Under the pieces are notes generated by a model. The model was given only the letters and a program-made list of their open reading frames with translations. It did no database searches and was not told the DNA's origin. Position numbers and translations under genes: made by a program. This document shows, one piece after another, positions 35,216 through 43,697 of a stretch of 64,000 bases of DNA. The stretch spans positions 62,001 to 126,000 of the forward strand of contig NZ_BANR01000011.1 in the NCBI RefSeq assembly GCF_000332975.1, read 5' to 3'. Positions within the stretch are counted from its first letter, which is position 1. Each line of letters begins with the position of its first letter. The stretch is from Gordonia aichiensis NBRC 108223. GTDB lineage: Bacteria > Actinomycetota > Actinomycetes > Mycobacteriales > Mycobacteriaceae.

Positions 35216-35989
35216 TCAGCGCTCCGGCGGCGCGGGGACAACAGGTCGGCCGAGTTCGCGACGTATGCCGTGTGCCGCGGCCTGCAACGCAGGAATGTGG
35301 GACATCGGATCATCCGTGCACGGCACGATCACCGAGAGCGCCGCGACAACCCTTCCACCGGCGTCTTTCAGCGGGACCGCGATGCCCAGCGCGTCGTCAT
35401 GGATGAATCCCGGACAGACGGCCACGCCGGTCTGCCTGATCTCCGCGAGCACTGCGCGCAACGTCCTCGGGTCGGAGATGGTGTTCGCCGTGTACGAGGT
35501 CAACGGACGCCGAAGAATCTGATCCTGCAGTCCTGGTGAGGCGTTGGCGAGCAGCACGAGACCCGACGACGACGCGTGCAGCGGCAGCCGCCCGGCGATG
35601 CGAGTCACGTTGATGACGGCCCCCGGATTGGACAATCGCTCGATGAAGAGCACCTCGTCGTCCTCCAGAACCCCGAGTTGGACGTGGTGGCCGACCACCG
35701 CGTGGAGATCCTCGAGAAACGGCATCGCGGCGTCGCGGAGATCGCGGGTCGGCGACGCCCTGGAGGCAAGCTCCCATAGACGCAGGCCGATTCGCACCCG
35801 CCGATGCTCATCCCTGCGCAGCAGGCCGTGCGCCACCAGTTCGTCGACGAGGCGCGACGTCGTCGACAGCGGAAGGCAGGCCTGTTCTGCGATGACGCCA
35901 AGCGGAATCGCGACATTGTCCGGATCGAAGACCTCGAGGATGCGAACGGCACGGGTGAGGACCGACTCGCCGGCAGAGGATCTCGCCAT
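35216..35989 (-). CDS. IclR-family regulator between the P450 operon and pobA
   Basis: Protein of 257 residues with a winged helix-turn-helix (about 10-75, LGVIAEQACLPLSTTSRLVDEL) and the IclR effector domain (about 90-250, with INVTRIAGRLPLHASSSGLVLL). The start at 35989 (MARSSAGESVL) is preferred because the family begins close to the helix-turn-helix; the open frame runs 27 codons upstream into the operator region. It is divergent from pobA and co-directional with the P450 reductase gene downstream. Matching palindromes stand before pobA and before the reductase gene, so it probably controls both in response to 4-hydroxybenzoate or 4-methoxybenzoate. It would then play the part of PobR. 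Confidence 0.85.
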   Translation of the reverse strand: MARSSAGESVLTRAVRILEVFDPDNVAIPLGVIAEQACLPLSTTSRLVDELVAHGLLRRDEHRRVRIGLRLWELASRASPTRDLRDAAMPFLEDLHAVVGHHVQLGVLEDDEVLFIERLSNPGAVINVTRIAGRLPLHASSSGLVLLANASPGLQDQILRRPLTSYTANTISDPRTLRAVLAEIRQTGVAVCPGFIHDDALGIAVPLKDAGGRVVAALSVIVPCTDDPMSHIPALQAAAHGIRRELGRPVVPAPPER

Positions 35990-36051
35990 GCAGCGACGGT
36001 GACAGTTGCCGACGCCCGCCGCCACCGCTTTCACTGCTCTGCGCTGATGTT

Positions 36052-36066
36052 TTTCACTCAGTGGAA
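36052..36066. promoter_or_regulatory. Operator-like palindrome between iclR and pobA
   Basis: TTTCACTCAGTGGAA is an inverted repeat with one arm mismatch. It lies 61-75 bases before the pobA start and 63-77 bases before the divergent IclR start. It shares 12 of 15 bases with the perfect palindrome at 35154-35168. Binding by the IclR protein is inferred. Confidence 0.58.
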
Positions 36067-36126
36067 GCATGGGTTAGGTTCTGTGACCCAGCTCTCCCTA
36101 GTGTTCAACCAGAAGGGAGGTCACAG

Positions 36127-37314
36127 ATGACCAACTACGCCAGCACGACGAGCACCAGAGTCGTGATCGTCGGCGGCGGGCCTGCGGGGCTCGCGCTGTC
36201 GCATCTGCTGCACGTCGCCGGGATCGACAGCGTCGTCCTCGACAACCGGACCTACCACGACATCGAAACCACCCATCGCGCAGGCATTCTCGAGCGCGAC
36301 AGCGTTCGTCTGCTGCTCGATTCGGGCGTCTCCGACAGGGTGCTGCGCGACGGCCACGAACACCAGGGGATTGATCTTCGCTTCGGCGGCGTCAGCCACC
36401 GCATCGATTTCCAGAACCTCGTCGGGGCGTCGTGCTGGCTCTACCCGCAGACCGACGTCTTCATCGACCTGCACGCGGCACGCACCCGTGATGGCGGCGA
36501 TCTGCGTTACGGCATCTCCGACACCGAGGTCGCCGATCACCGGAACGACCCGCACGTCAGCTACACCGATGCCGACGGCGCACGCCACGAGGTCACCGCC
36601 GAACTCGTCGTCGGCGCGGACGGGTCACGCAGCATCTGCCGCGATCTCGTCAGCGATCCGCAGCGCTACTTCCGCGAGTACCCGTTTGCGTGGTTCGGCA
36701 TTCTCGCCGAGGCACCGCAGAGCGCGCCGGAGCTCATCTACACCCGTTCCCCGCACGGCTTCGCCCTGATCAGCCAGCGCACCCCGACCGTGCAGCGCAT
36801 GTACTTCCAGTGCGCCGCCGACGAGAACCCCGACGATTGGTCTGACGACCGAATCTGGGCGGAGTTGCAGCGTCGAGTCGCGGGTGAGGATGGCTTCACC
36901 CTGAAAGAGGGGCCGATCATCCAGCGCTCCGTGCTGCCGTTCCGCAGCTTCGTGCAGTCGCCCATGCGTGATGGGAAGCTCCTCCTCGCGGGCGATGCCG
37001 CACACACCGTGCCCCCGACCGGAGCGAAGGGCCTCAATCTCGCTCTCGCCGACGTCCGGGTCCTTGCCGACGTCATCGAGCGGGCACTACTCAAGAACGA
37101 CGACGCCGCGCTCGACTCCTACACGGCCCGCGCTCTCGAACGCGTGTGGAAGGCGCAGCACTTCTCCTATTGGATGACGACGATGCTGCACCACTCCCCC
37201 GACGCCTCCGATTTCGATGAGCTCCGACAGCTCGGTGAGCTCACCACCCTGGTCTCGTCCGAGGCCGGATCCACTTATCTCGCAGAAGGTTACACAGGAT
37301 GGCCACACCACTGA
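36127..37314 (+). CDS. pobA: 4-hydroxybenzoate 3-monooxygenase
   Basis: Flavoprotein hydroxylase of 395 residues that turns 4-hydroxybenzoate into protocatechuate with NAD(P)H and oxygen. The FAD motif is VVIVGGGPAGLALSHLL (about 11-27), the DG motif is VVGADGSRS, and the late FAD motif is LLAGDAAHTVPPTGAKGLN. The substrate-site pattern RAGILERDSVRLLLDSG is characteristic of PobA. The ATG at 36127 has AGGGAGG about 6 bases upstream; the open frame before it is unsupported. Its end overlaps pcaH by 16 bases, making it the first gene of a pobA-pcaHGBC operon. Confidence 0.93.
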   Translation: MTNYASTTSTRVVIVGGGPAGLALSHLLHVAGIDSVVLDNRTYHDIETTHRAGILERDSVRLLLDSGVSDRVLRDGHEHQGIDLRFGGVSHRIDFQNLVGASCWLYPQTDVFIDLHAARTRDGGDLRYGISDTEVADHRNDPHVSYTDADGARHEVTAELVVGADGSRSICRDLVSDPQRYFREYPFAWFGILAEAPQSAPELIYTRSPHGFALISQRTPTVQRMYFQCAADENPDDWSDDRIWAELQRRVAGEDGFTLKEGPIIQRSVLPFRSFVQSPMRDGKLLLAGDAAHTVPPTGAKGLNLALADVRVLADVIERALLKNDDAALDSYTARALERVWKAQHFSYWMTTMLHHSPDASDFDELRQLGELTTLVSSEAGSTYLAEGYTGWPHH

Positions 37315-38141
37315 TCGGACGTCAGGCGCAGAACGTGCCCGACGTCGACGCAACCCCACCCGTCATCTCGTCCGACGCCGCGGCGGGCACCCAGGCCGAG
37401 ATCAGCGCCGAAATAGACTCGCTCGCTGTCGAATACCAGCGTGAGCGTCAGGCCGGCGCAGCGGAGGAGATCCGCCCACGACTCGACTACGCCCCCTACC
37501 GTTCGAGCATCCTGCGCCATCCGACCAAGGACCCGCACCACGCCGATCCCGAAGGCATCGAACTGTGGGCACCGGCGTTCGGTCAGCGCGACGTCGACCC
37601 GTTGGAGGCCGACCTCACGATCCAGGCGAACGGCGATCCCGTAGGTGAGCGGTTGGTCCTGACCGGCCGCGTCCTCGACGCAGACGGCCGACCGGTGCGC
37701 AACCAACTGGTGGAGATCTGGCAGGCCAACGCGGCCGGGCGCTACATCCACAAGCGCGACCAGCACCACGCCCCCATCGACCCGAACTTCACCGGCGTCG
37801 GCCGCTGCCTCACCGACAACGAGGGCAACTACCACTTCACCACCATCAAGCCCGGCCCGTACCCGTGGAAGAACCACCACAACGCCTGGCGTCCGGCACA
37901 CATCCATTTCTCGCTGTTCGGAACGGATTTCACACAGCGACTCGTGACCCAGATGTACTTCCCCGGCGATCCGCTGTTCGATCTTGACCCGATCTACCAG
38001 TCGATCGTCGATCCAGCCGCACGCGCACGTCTCGTCGCCAACTACGACCACGACCTCACCCAGCACGAATGGTGCACCGGATACCGCTGGGACATCGTGC
38101 TCAACGGAAGCGCACGCACCCCGATGGAGGAAGAAGCATGA
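37299..38141 (+). CDS. pcaH: Protocatechuate 3,4-dioxygenase beta subunit
   Basis: Protein of 280 residues, the iron-bearing subunit of the intradiol ring-cleaving dioxygenase that makes 3-carboxy-cis,cis-muconate from protocatechuate. The intradiol signature LVEIWQANAAGRYIHKRD and the iron-ligand region YPWKNHHNAWRPAHIHFSLFG (with Tyr and His ligands) are clear. It carries an N-terminal extension of about 60 residues rich in Ala, Glu and Arg, a little longer than in many PcaH proteins. It starts inside the end of pobA and its TGA overlaps the pcaG ATG, so the whole operon is translationally coupled. Confidence 0.93.
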   Translation: MATPLIGRQAQNVPDVDATPPVISSDAAAGTQAEISAEIDSLAVEYQRERQAGAAEEIRPRLDYAPYRSSILRHPTKDPHHADPEGIELWAPAFGQRDVDPLEADLTIQANGDPVGERLVLTGRVLDADGRPVRNQLVEIWQANAAGRYIHKRDQHHAPIDPNFTGVGRCLTDNEGNYHFTTIKPGPYPWKNHHNAWRPAHIHFSLFGTDFTQRLVTQMYFPGDPLFDLDPIYQSIVDPAARARLVANYDHDLTQHEWCTGYRWDIVLNGSARTPMEEEA

Positions 38142-38689
38142 GCCTCACGCCAACCCCCGGCCAGACGGTCGGCCCGTTCTTCCACTACGCCCTGCCCTAC
38201 GACGGCGACAACGAACTCGTGCCGTCGGGGCATCCGGATCGCATTCGGTTGCACGGCACCGTCTTCGACGGAAAAGGCATGCCGATCCCCGACGCGCTGA
38301 TCGAGATCCGGCAAGCCGACACCGACGGATCCGTGCCCACGATTCCCGGGTCGCTGCGCCGCGACGGCTTCTCCTTCACCGGCTGGGGACGCGCGAAGAC
38401 CGATCGCGTCGGCCACTACTCGTTCAGCACCGTCACGCCGGGTGCCACGCGCGATGGCGAGGCGCCGTTCTTCGCCGTGTGCGTCTTCGCCCGTGGACTC
38501 CTCGACCGACTGCTCACGCGCGCCTACCTACCGGGCAGCGGGGACCTCGATGACGATGCACTCCTCTCCGGAGTCGACGCCGACCGTCGGTCAACGCTCA
38601 TCGCGGTCCCCGACGAGACCGGCTACCGGTTCGACATCCACCTCCAGGGCGAATCGGAAACGGTGTTCCTGCAACACTGGAAGTCGTGA
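38138..38689 (+). CDS. pcaG: Protocatechuate 3,4-dioxygenase alpha subunit
   Basis: Protein of 183 residues, the alpha subunit that forms the active site together with PcaH. It shows TPGQTVGPFFHYALPY at the start, the intradiol fold segment ALIEIRQADTDGS, and FFAVCVFARGLLDRLLTRAYLP near the end. As in other alpha subunits the four iron ligands of PcaH are not all kept. The ATG overlaps the pcaH stop; the frame open before it belongs to another reading of pcaH. The GTG of pcaB overlaps its TGA. Confidence 0.92.
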   Translation: MSLTPTPGQTVGPFFHYALPYDGDNELVPSGHPDRIRLHGTVFDGKGMPIPDALIEIRQADTDGSVPTIPGSLRRDGFSFTGWGRAKTDRVGHYSFSTVTPGATRDGEAPFFAVCVFARGLLDRLLTRAYLPGSGDLDDDALLSGVDADRRSTLIAVPDETGYRFDIHLQGESETVFLQHWKS

Positions 38690-39927
38690 GCGATCTCTTG
38701 TGGCCCGGCGATCACCGGGCAGGCGACCTCTTCTCCGACGCCGCCATCCGCGACGCGATGCTGCGCGTGGAGGCGGCCTGGTCGGCAGCATTGGTCGAGT
38801 GCGGGGTGGCGCCTGCCGACGCCGCGGTGAGTCTCGACCAGTTGTTCTCTGCTGCTGCCGATCTCGATCTCGATCAACTCTCCGTAGACGCCGAGGCGGG
38901 CGGTAATCCCGTCATCCCGCTCGTCTCGGCGCTGCGCGCGCACCTGCACCCGACCGCAGCAACCTGGCTCCATCGCGGCATGACGAGCCAGGATGTCGTC
39001 GATGCCGCGCTGATTCTCGAATCACGGCGAGCCTTCGACACGGTCGCGGAACAGCTCTCGGCACAGGTGGAGGCACTGGTGTCCCTCGCCGATACCCACC
39101 GTGAGACTCCGCAGATCGCGCGGACGCTGACTCAGCAGGCGGTGCCGTCGACGTTCGGGATGAAAGTGGCTCATTGGCTCGACGGTGTGCTCGATGCACA
39201 CGACGAGGCCGCAGCGCTGACCTTTCCCGCCCAGTTCGGTGGGGCGGTCGGGACGTTGTCTGCGCTGGTGGAACTCGCAGGCACGCAGACGAATCCACAG
39301 GAGTGTGCGCTCGCGGTCGTCCGACATGCCGCGCAGGCGTTGGGACTCGACGCCGCGTTGCCGTGGCACGTCGTCCGAACACCACTCACCCGGTATGCCG
39401 CTGCCGCCACGACCGCGACCTCGGCGTGGGGCCACATCGCCAATGACGTGCTGACCCTGAGCCGCTCGGAGATCGGCGAGGTCACCGAAGGTGCGGGTGG
39501 CGGTTCGTCGACCATGCCGCACAAAGCCAATCCCGTGTTGTCGGTAATGATCCGGCGTGCTGCACTGACCACGCCGGCACTGGCCGCCACGCTGCAACTC
39601 GCTTCTGCAGACGCCGTCGACGAACGCACACCCGGCGGTTGGCACGCAGAATGGCCGACGCTGCGAATACTGCTGCGGCGCACAGTCGTCGCGGCATCGC
39701 AGGCCACGGATCTCCTCGACGGCCTCGTCGTTCATCCGGATGCTATGGCGTTCAATCTGTCTGCAGCCGGAGACTCCGTATTGTCCGAACAACGATCGAT
39801 GGCCGAACTCGCAGGACACGAACCGAGTGATCACCGCGCTGGCGCCGCACCGCTTCTCATCGACGCGACCCTCCGTCGCGCCCAGACAGTCCACCGAAGC
39901 AACGCATACGCAGAGAGGACCCGATGA
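38686..39927 (+). CDS. pcaB: 3-carboxy-cis,cis-muconate cycloisomerase
   Basis: Protein of 413 residues of the fumarase/aspartase superfamily, turning 3-carboxymuconate into 4-carboxymuconolactone. The superfamily signature is GGGSSTMPHKANPV (about 267-280), and TSQDVVDAALIL and RTLTQQAVPSTFGMK are other conserved regions. At 413 residues it is shorter than the usual 440-460, with the C-terminus ending soon after the last helix. The GTG start overlaps the pcaG stop and the stop overlaps the pcaC ATG. No sign of damage is seen, so the short length may simply be normal in this lineage. Confidence 0.9.
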   Translation: MSDLLWPGDHRAGDLFSDAAIRDAMLRVEAAWSAALVECGVAPADAAVSLDQLFSAAADLDLDQLSVDAEAGGNPVIPLVSALRAHLHPTAATWLHRGMTSQDVVDAALILESRRAFDTVAEQLSAQVEALVSLADTHRETPQIARTLTQQAVPSTFGMKVAHWLDGVLDAHDEAAALTFPAQFGGAVGTLSALVELAGTQTNPQECALAVVRHAAQALGLDAALPWHVVRTPLTRYAAAATTATSAWGHIANDVLTLSRSEIGEVTEGAGGGSSTMPHKANPVLSVMIRRAALTTPALAATLQLASADAVDERTPGGWHAEWPTLRILLRRTVVAASQATDLLDGLVVHPDAMAFNLSAAGDSVLSEQRSMAELAGHEPSDHRAGAAPLLIDATLRRAQTVHRSNAYAERTR

Positions 39928-40289
39928 CCACCTACGACGACGGAATGGGCGTACGACGCGAGGTACTCGGCGACGCCCACGTCGACCGGGCGACCGCCGC
40001 CGCCACTGATCTGACGCGTGAGTTCCAGGAGTTCATCACCGAGTACGCGTGGGGAACCATCTGGACGCGGCCGGGACTCGACCGACGCAGCCGTTCGATG
40101 ATCACGCTCACCGCGCTGATCGCACGCGGCCATCACGAAGAGCTCGCAATGCACCTGCGCGCCGCCCGACGTAACGGTCTGACCCTCGACGATATCAAAG
40201 AGGTCATTATGCAGTCGGCGATCTATTGCGGTGTGCCCGATGCCAATACAGCCTTCCGCATCGCGCAGCAGACGTTCGCGGAGGAGTAG
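39924..40289 (+). CDS. pcaC: 4-carboxymuconolactone decarboxylase
   Basis: Protein of 121 residues that decarboxylates 4-carboxymuconolactone to the beta-ketoadipate enol-lactone. It is of the CMD/AhpD type, with MGVRREVLGDAHVDRA near the start, WGTIWTRPGLDRRSRSMITL and the REELAMHLRAARRNGLT-like segment HHEELAMHLRAARRNG. The usual helix VIMQSAIYCGVPDANTAF closes it. In rhodococci this domain is normally the end of PcaL, fused after the enol-lactone hydrolase PcaD. Here it stands alone and pcaD is not in the window. It is the last gene of the operon, facing a convergent IclR gene 20 bases away. Confidence 0.9.
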   Translation: MTTYDDGMGVRREVLGDAHVDRATAAATDLTREFQEFITEYAWGTIWTRPGLDRRSRSMITLTALIARGHHEELAMHLRAARRNGLTLDDIKEVIMQSAIYCGVPDANTAFRIAQQTFAEE

Positions 40290-40308
40290 ACGCGTCTGTG
40301 TGGGGGTG

Positions 40309-41103
40309 CTACGCGGAGTCGGCGACCCCGGACCGCCCCGGCGGAACAGGGCCGGGCGCACCGAGCTGTCGTCCGATACCGCGTGCTGCGACCTGCAGGG
40401 CCGCCAGCAGTCGTGGGCGGTTTCCGCGCAGTGTTCCGACCACCACACCCAGCGCTGCGACGACTCCGTCGGGTCCCCACACCGGGACCGCGATCGAACA
40501 CGCCCCCGCGGTCATCTCCTCGGCAGTGGTCGCGTATCCCTCGTCGCGCACGCGCTGCAGTTGCTGCTCCAACAACTGCGGGCTGATCAACGTCCGGGGT
40601 GTGACCCGAGTCAGGGATGTCATCACCTCATCGCGAATGTCCTTGGGCGCGTAGGCGAGCAGTACCTTCCCCACTCCCGTCGGCGGCATCGGGAGTCGGC
40701 TGCCCACCTTGCTCACCACGGGCACCGACTCATTGCCCGCGATCCTGTCGATGTAGAGCACAGAGGCGCCGTCGCGGACCGCGATGTGCACCGTCGCCTT
40801 CGTTGCCGCATACAGGTCGTAGACGTACGGTTCAGCGATCTCACGCACGCCGGTCTGGATCGGTGCGAGCAGCCCCAGATCCCACACCCGCCTGCCGATG
40901 ACGTAGCGCCCATCGGAGCGTCGAACAAGAGCTCCCCACCGTTCCAACTCTCCGACCAGTCGGTGCGCGGTGGGTACCGCGAGATCAGCACGCTGCGCCA
41001 TCTCACTGAGCGTCAGCGCCCGGTGCGACTCGTCGAATGTGCTCAGCAGAGCCAGAGTTCGCCCGGCGACCGAGGCGCCGGGAATCGACGTGTTACCCGC
41101 CAT
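40309..41103 (-). CDS. IclR-family regulator next to the pca operon (PcaR-like)
   Basis: Protein of 264 residues. The helix-turn-helix (about 15-70) has LTLSEMAQRADLAVPTAHRLVGEL, and the effector domain (about 85-250) has RLPMPPTGVGKVLLAYAP. It is convergent with the pobA-pcaHGBC operon and co-directional with a GAF-LuxR regulator whose stop lies 2 bases before its start, so both regulators are made from one transcript. Its place suggests a PcaR-type regulator of protocatechuate catabolism, or control of the acyl-CoA synthetase beyond the LuxR gene. Which target it binds is not settled by the sequence. Confidence 0.83.
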   Translation of the reverse strand: MAGNTSIPGASVAGRTLALLSTFDESHRALTLSEMAQRADLAVPTAHRLVGELERWGALVRRSDGRYVIGRRVWDLGLLAPIQTGVREIAEPYVYDLYAATKATVHIAVRDGASVLYIDRIAGNESVPVVSKVGSRLPMPPTGVGKVLLAYAPKDIRDEVMTSLTRVTPRTLISPQLLEQQLQRVRDEGYATTAEEMTAGACSIAVPVWGPDGVVAALGVVVGTLRGNRPRLLAALQVAARGIGRQLGAPGPVPPGRSGVADSA

Positions 41104-41105
41104 CG

Positions 41106-41909
41106 CTACGGCAGCAGACCCGAACGTCGAGCAATCACGACGGCCTCCATGCGACTCGAAGCGCCCAGTTTGCGCAACACGTCTTTCATATACCCCTTGG
41201 CGGTCTGCACCCCGATACCCAATTCCTCGGCAATTCTCGCATTGGTGTAGCCGAGTGCAGCGAGCGCGACGACATCTTGTTCGCGTCGGGTCAAGGTGAG
41301 CGTGATCGGCGCATCCGAGGCGCCGTCGAGCAGGAGGTCGGAGATGCGCGCGATCTCATCGGCGACGGCGTCGTCGTCGACGTCCCGGGCGAGCGCACGA
41401 AGCTGTGCGTACGCCTCGGTGAGACGGTCACGAAGGCCATCGCCTGCGGTGGAGTCCGAGGCAACCGCTGCGCGCGATGCGACGATCTGTTGTTCGAGTT
41501 CACGTGCCTCGACAGCGAGGATGTCCAGAGTGCGATCGCCGATCGCCTCGTCGGTGCGCAGCGCCCCGTAGATCACCGCGACAGGCCTGCGTTCGACGAT
41601 GACCGGAGCGGCCGCCATCGCACGCAGGCCCTCGGCCGCGATGATCGCGTTGTACCGGTGGGTGATCCGCGGGGTACGCAGATAATCGTCGACGACCATC
41701 GGGCGATTGAGCGCGATGACCTTGCCGCCGAGTCCGTGCCCGGCATCAACGGCAACGCCGTTCAACGCACCGTGGGTGTCGCCGACGAAATGTCGGAGAC
41801 GCAGACCGCGCGAGCCGTGCACCACTCCACCGAACGCCAGCGACACACCCGTGCCGCGACGCAGACGACGCAACGCATCGGTGACCGGCGCGGTCAGCGA
41901 CTCGGCCAT
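41106..41909 (-). CDS. GAF-LuxR family transcriptional regulator
   Basis: Protein of 267 residues with an N-terminal GAF-type sensor (about 1-150, VDAGHGLGGKVIALNRPMVVDD and APVIVERRPVAVIYGALR) and a C-terminal LuxR helix-turn-helix (about 200-262, LTRREQDVVALAALGYTNARIAEELGIGVQTAKGYM). It is divergent from an acyl-CoA synthetase gene, across a 111-base gap that holds a GAATCAC-N9-GTGATTC inverted repeat. It probably senses an aromatic acid or its CoA ester and controls that gene. It is translated together with the IclR gene that follows. Confidence 0.82.
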   Translation of the reverse strand: MAESLTAPVTDALRRLRRGTGVSLAFGGVVHGSRGLRLRHFVGDTHGALNGVAVDAGHGLGGKVIALNRPMVVDDYLRTPRITHRYNAIIAAEGLRAMAAAPVIVERRPVAVIYGALRTDEAIGDRTLDILAVEARELEQQIVASRAAVASDSTAGDGLRDRLTEAYAQLRALARDVDDDAVADEIARISDLLLDGASDAPITLTLTRREQDVVALAALGYTNARIAEELGIGVQTAKGYMKDVLRKLGASSRMEAVVIARRSGLLP

Positions 41910-41969
41910 GTCACCACCTACCTCCTGACCCCTCTTCGGGGGGTTCTGCTCAAGCGACGTCGCATCCGA

Positions 41970-41992
41970 GAATCACTCCTCGAATGTGATTC
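41970..41992. promoter_or_regulatory. GAATCAC-N9-GTGATTC inverted repeat
   Basis: Perfect 7-base arms stand 9 bases apart, 29-51 bases before the acyl-CoA synthetase start and 61-83 bases before the divergent LuxR-type regulator. The position overlapping both likely promoters makes it a good operator candidate for that regulator. Confidence 0.5.
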
Positions 41993-42020
41993 AGCTTACT
42001 CTGGCCGCAAAGGTGTGGAA

Positions 42021-43676
42021 ATGACACAGACGTCCCTAGCCGGTGACCGCGCTCGACGCGAGTCCATCCAGGCTGAACTGACCCCCGCCGTCTCGGCAGA
42101 CCTCGACGCCTGGCTCGAGACCTTCGGATCTCCCGACGCCAATGCGGCGTCGTTGCTGGTGGATCGGCACGATCCAGACGCCGTCGCCTTCACCACGGTG
42201 TCGTTGGCGGAGTCACCGGACAGTGACCGGTCTCCGCTCGAGCTCGTCGAGGTCACTTATGGTCAACTCGCCGCCGACTCCCGTCGCTTCGCCGCCGCAC
42301 TGGCCGACATGGGCGTCGGTCGCGGCGACCGCGTCGGCGTCCTCATGGGCAAACGCGCCGAACTCGTGGTGTCGCTGCTGGCACTTGCTCGACTCGGGGC
42401 CGTGTACATCCCGCTCTTCACCGCCTTCGCAACCCCCGCGATCGAGATGCGGTTGCGGGCGGCGGACGCGACCATCGTGATCACCGAGCCGAGCCAGGCG
42501 AGCAAGCTCGACGACATCGACGGGCTCTCGACCATCGTCGCCGGAGAGCAGTTCGACTCCCTCGTCGCCGACCACGACCCCCTCGACCACTCGGTCGCCG
42601 TCGGCGGCGACGGCACACTGATCCTGCTGTTCACCAGCGGCACGACGGGCGCGCCCAAGGGCGTTCCGGTGCCGGTGCGCGCACTGGCGTCCTTCTCCTG
42701 CTACATGCGTTACGGCCTCGACGTCGCCGACACCGACGTCTTCTGGAACGCCGCAGATCCCGGTTGGGCCTACGGCCTGTACTACGGAATCCTCGGACCG
42801 ATGGCGATTGGTCGGCCAAACGTGTTGCTACAGGCTGGGTTCACTCCCGAGCTGACGGCCACTGTCCTCACCGAACTGGGGGTGACGAACTTCGCCGCGG
42901 CACCCACCGTCTACCGCTCGCTGAGCAAGAACCCCGCGATCAACGGTTTCTCACTGCGACGGGCATCGTCGGCGGGCGAACCGCTGACACCTGATGTGAT
43001 CACCTGGGCGCGAACGGCTCTCGGCACCGAGGTGCGCGATCACTACGGCCAGACCGAACACGGCATGTTCATCAACAACCACTGGGCAGACGACCTGCGT
43101 CGCCCGCTGATCCCCGGCTCCATGGGCCAGCCGATGCCCGGATTCGCCGCAGGAATCGTCGACGACGCGGGCGCGCCCGTCACCGAGCCGAACGTCACCG
43201 GACAGATCGCCATCGACGTTCCCGCCAGCACCGGCTACTGGTTCGCCGGATACCTCGACGCCCCCGAGAAGACCGCGTCGCGCTACACCGACGACGGCCG
43301 CTGGTACCTGACCGGGGACACCGGCCACGTCGATGCCGACGGCAACTTCTTCTTCAGCTCCCGCGATGACGACGTCATCATCATGGCCGGGTACCGCATC
43401 GGGCCGTTCGACGTCGAGAGTGTGCTGATCACACACCAGTCGGTGGTCGACGTCGCGGTGGTCGGCCGACCCGACGAGTTGCGCGGCGAGGTCCTCGAGG
43501 CGTTCGTCGTGCTCGCCGACGGCGTCGTCGGTGACGACGCGCTCGAATCGGAGCTGCAGCAGTTGGTCAAGACCGGCTTCGCCGCGCACGCCTACCCGCG
43601 GACAGTGCACTTCGTCGATACGCTTCCGAAGACCCCGAGCGGCAAGATCCAGCGCTTCATCCTGCGGCAGCGCTGA
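42021..43676 (+). CDS. AMP-forming acyl-CoA synthetase
   Basis: Protein of 551 residues of the acyl-adenylate-forming superfamily, which activates a carboxylic acid to its CoA thioester with ATP. The P-loop-like motif is LLFTSGTTGAPKGVPVPV (about 200-217), GQTEHGMF is the A5 motif, WYLTGDTGHVDADG the A7 motif, and LPKTPSGKIQRF holds the catalytic lysine near the end. It resembles the medium-chain and acetyl-CoA-synthetase-like group. The ATG at 42021 has AAAGG about 8 bases upstream. With a divergent GAF-LuxR regulator and aromatic genes nearby, an aromatic or short-chain acid is a likely substrate, but this is inference. Confidence 0.85.
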   Translation: MTQTSLAGDRARRESIQAELTPAVSADLDAWLETFGSPDANAASLLVDRHDPDAVAFTTVSLAESPDSDRSPLELVEVTYGQLAADSRRFAAALADMGVGRGDRVGVLMGKRAELVVSLLALARLGAVYIPLFTAFATPAIEMRLRAADATIVITEPSQASKLDDIDGLSTIVAGEQFDSLVADHDPLDHSVAVGGDGTLILLFTSGTTGAPKGVPVPVRALASFSCYMRYGLDVADTDVFWNAADPGWAYGLYYGILGPMAIGRPNVLLQAGFTPELTATVLTELGVTNFAAAPTVYRSLSKNPAINGFSLRRASSAGEPLTPDVITWARTALGTEVRDHYGQTEHGMFINNHWADDLRRPLIPGSMGQPMPGFAAGIVDDAGAPVTEPNVTGQIAIDVPASTGYWFAGYLDAPEKTASRYTDDGRWYLTGDTGHVDADGNFFFSSRDDDVIIMAGYRIGPFDVESVLITHQSVVDVAVVGRPDELRGEVLEAFVVLADGVVGDDALESELQQLVKTGFAAHAYPRTVHFVDTLPKTPSGKIQRFILRQR

Positions 43677-43697
43677 GTTGCGCTGGTCGAGACAGCC

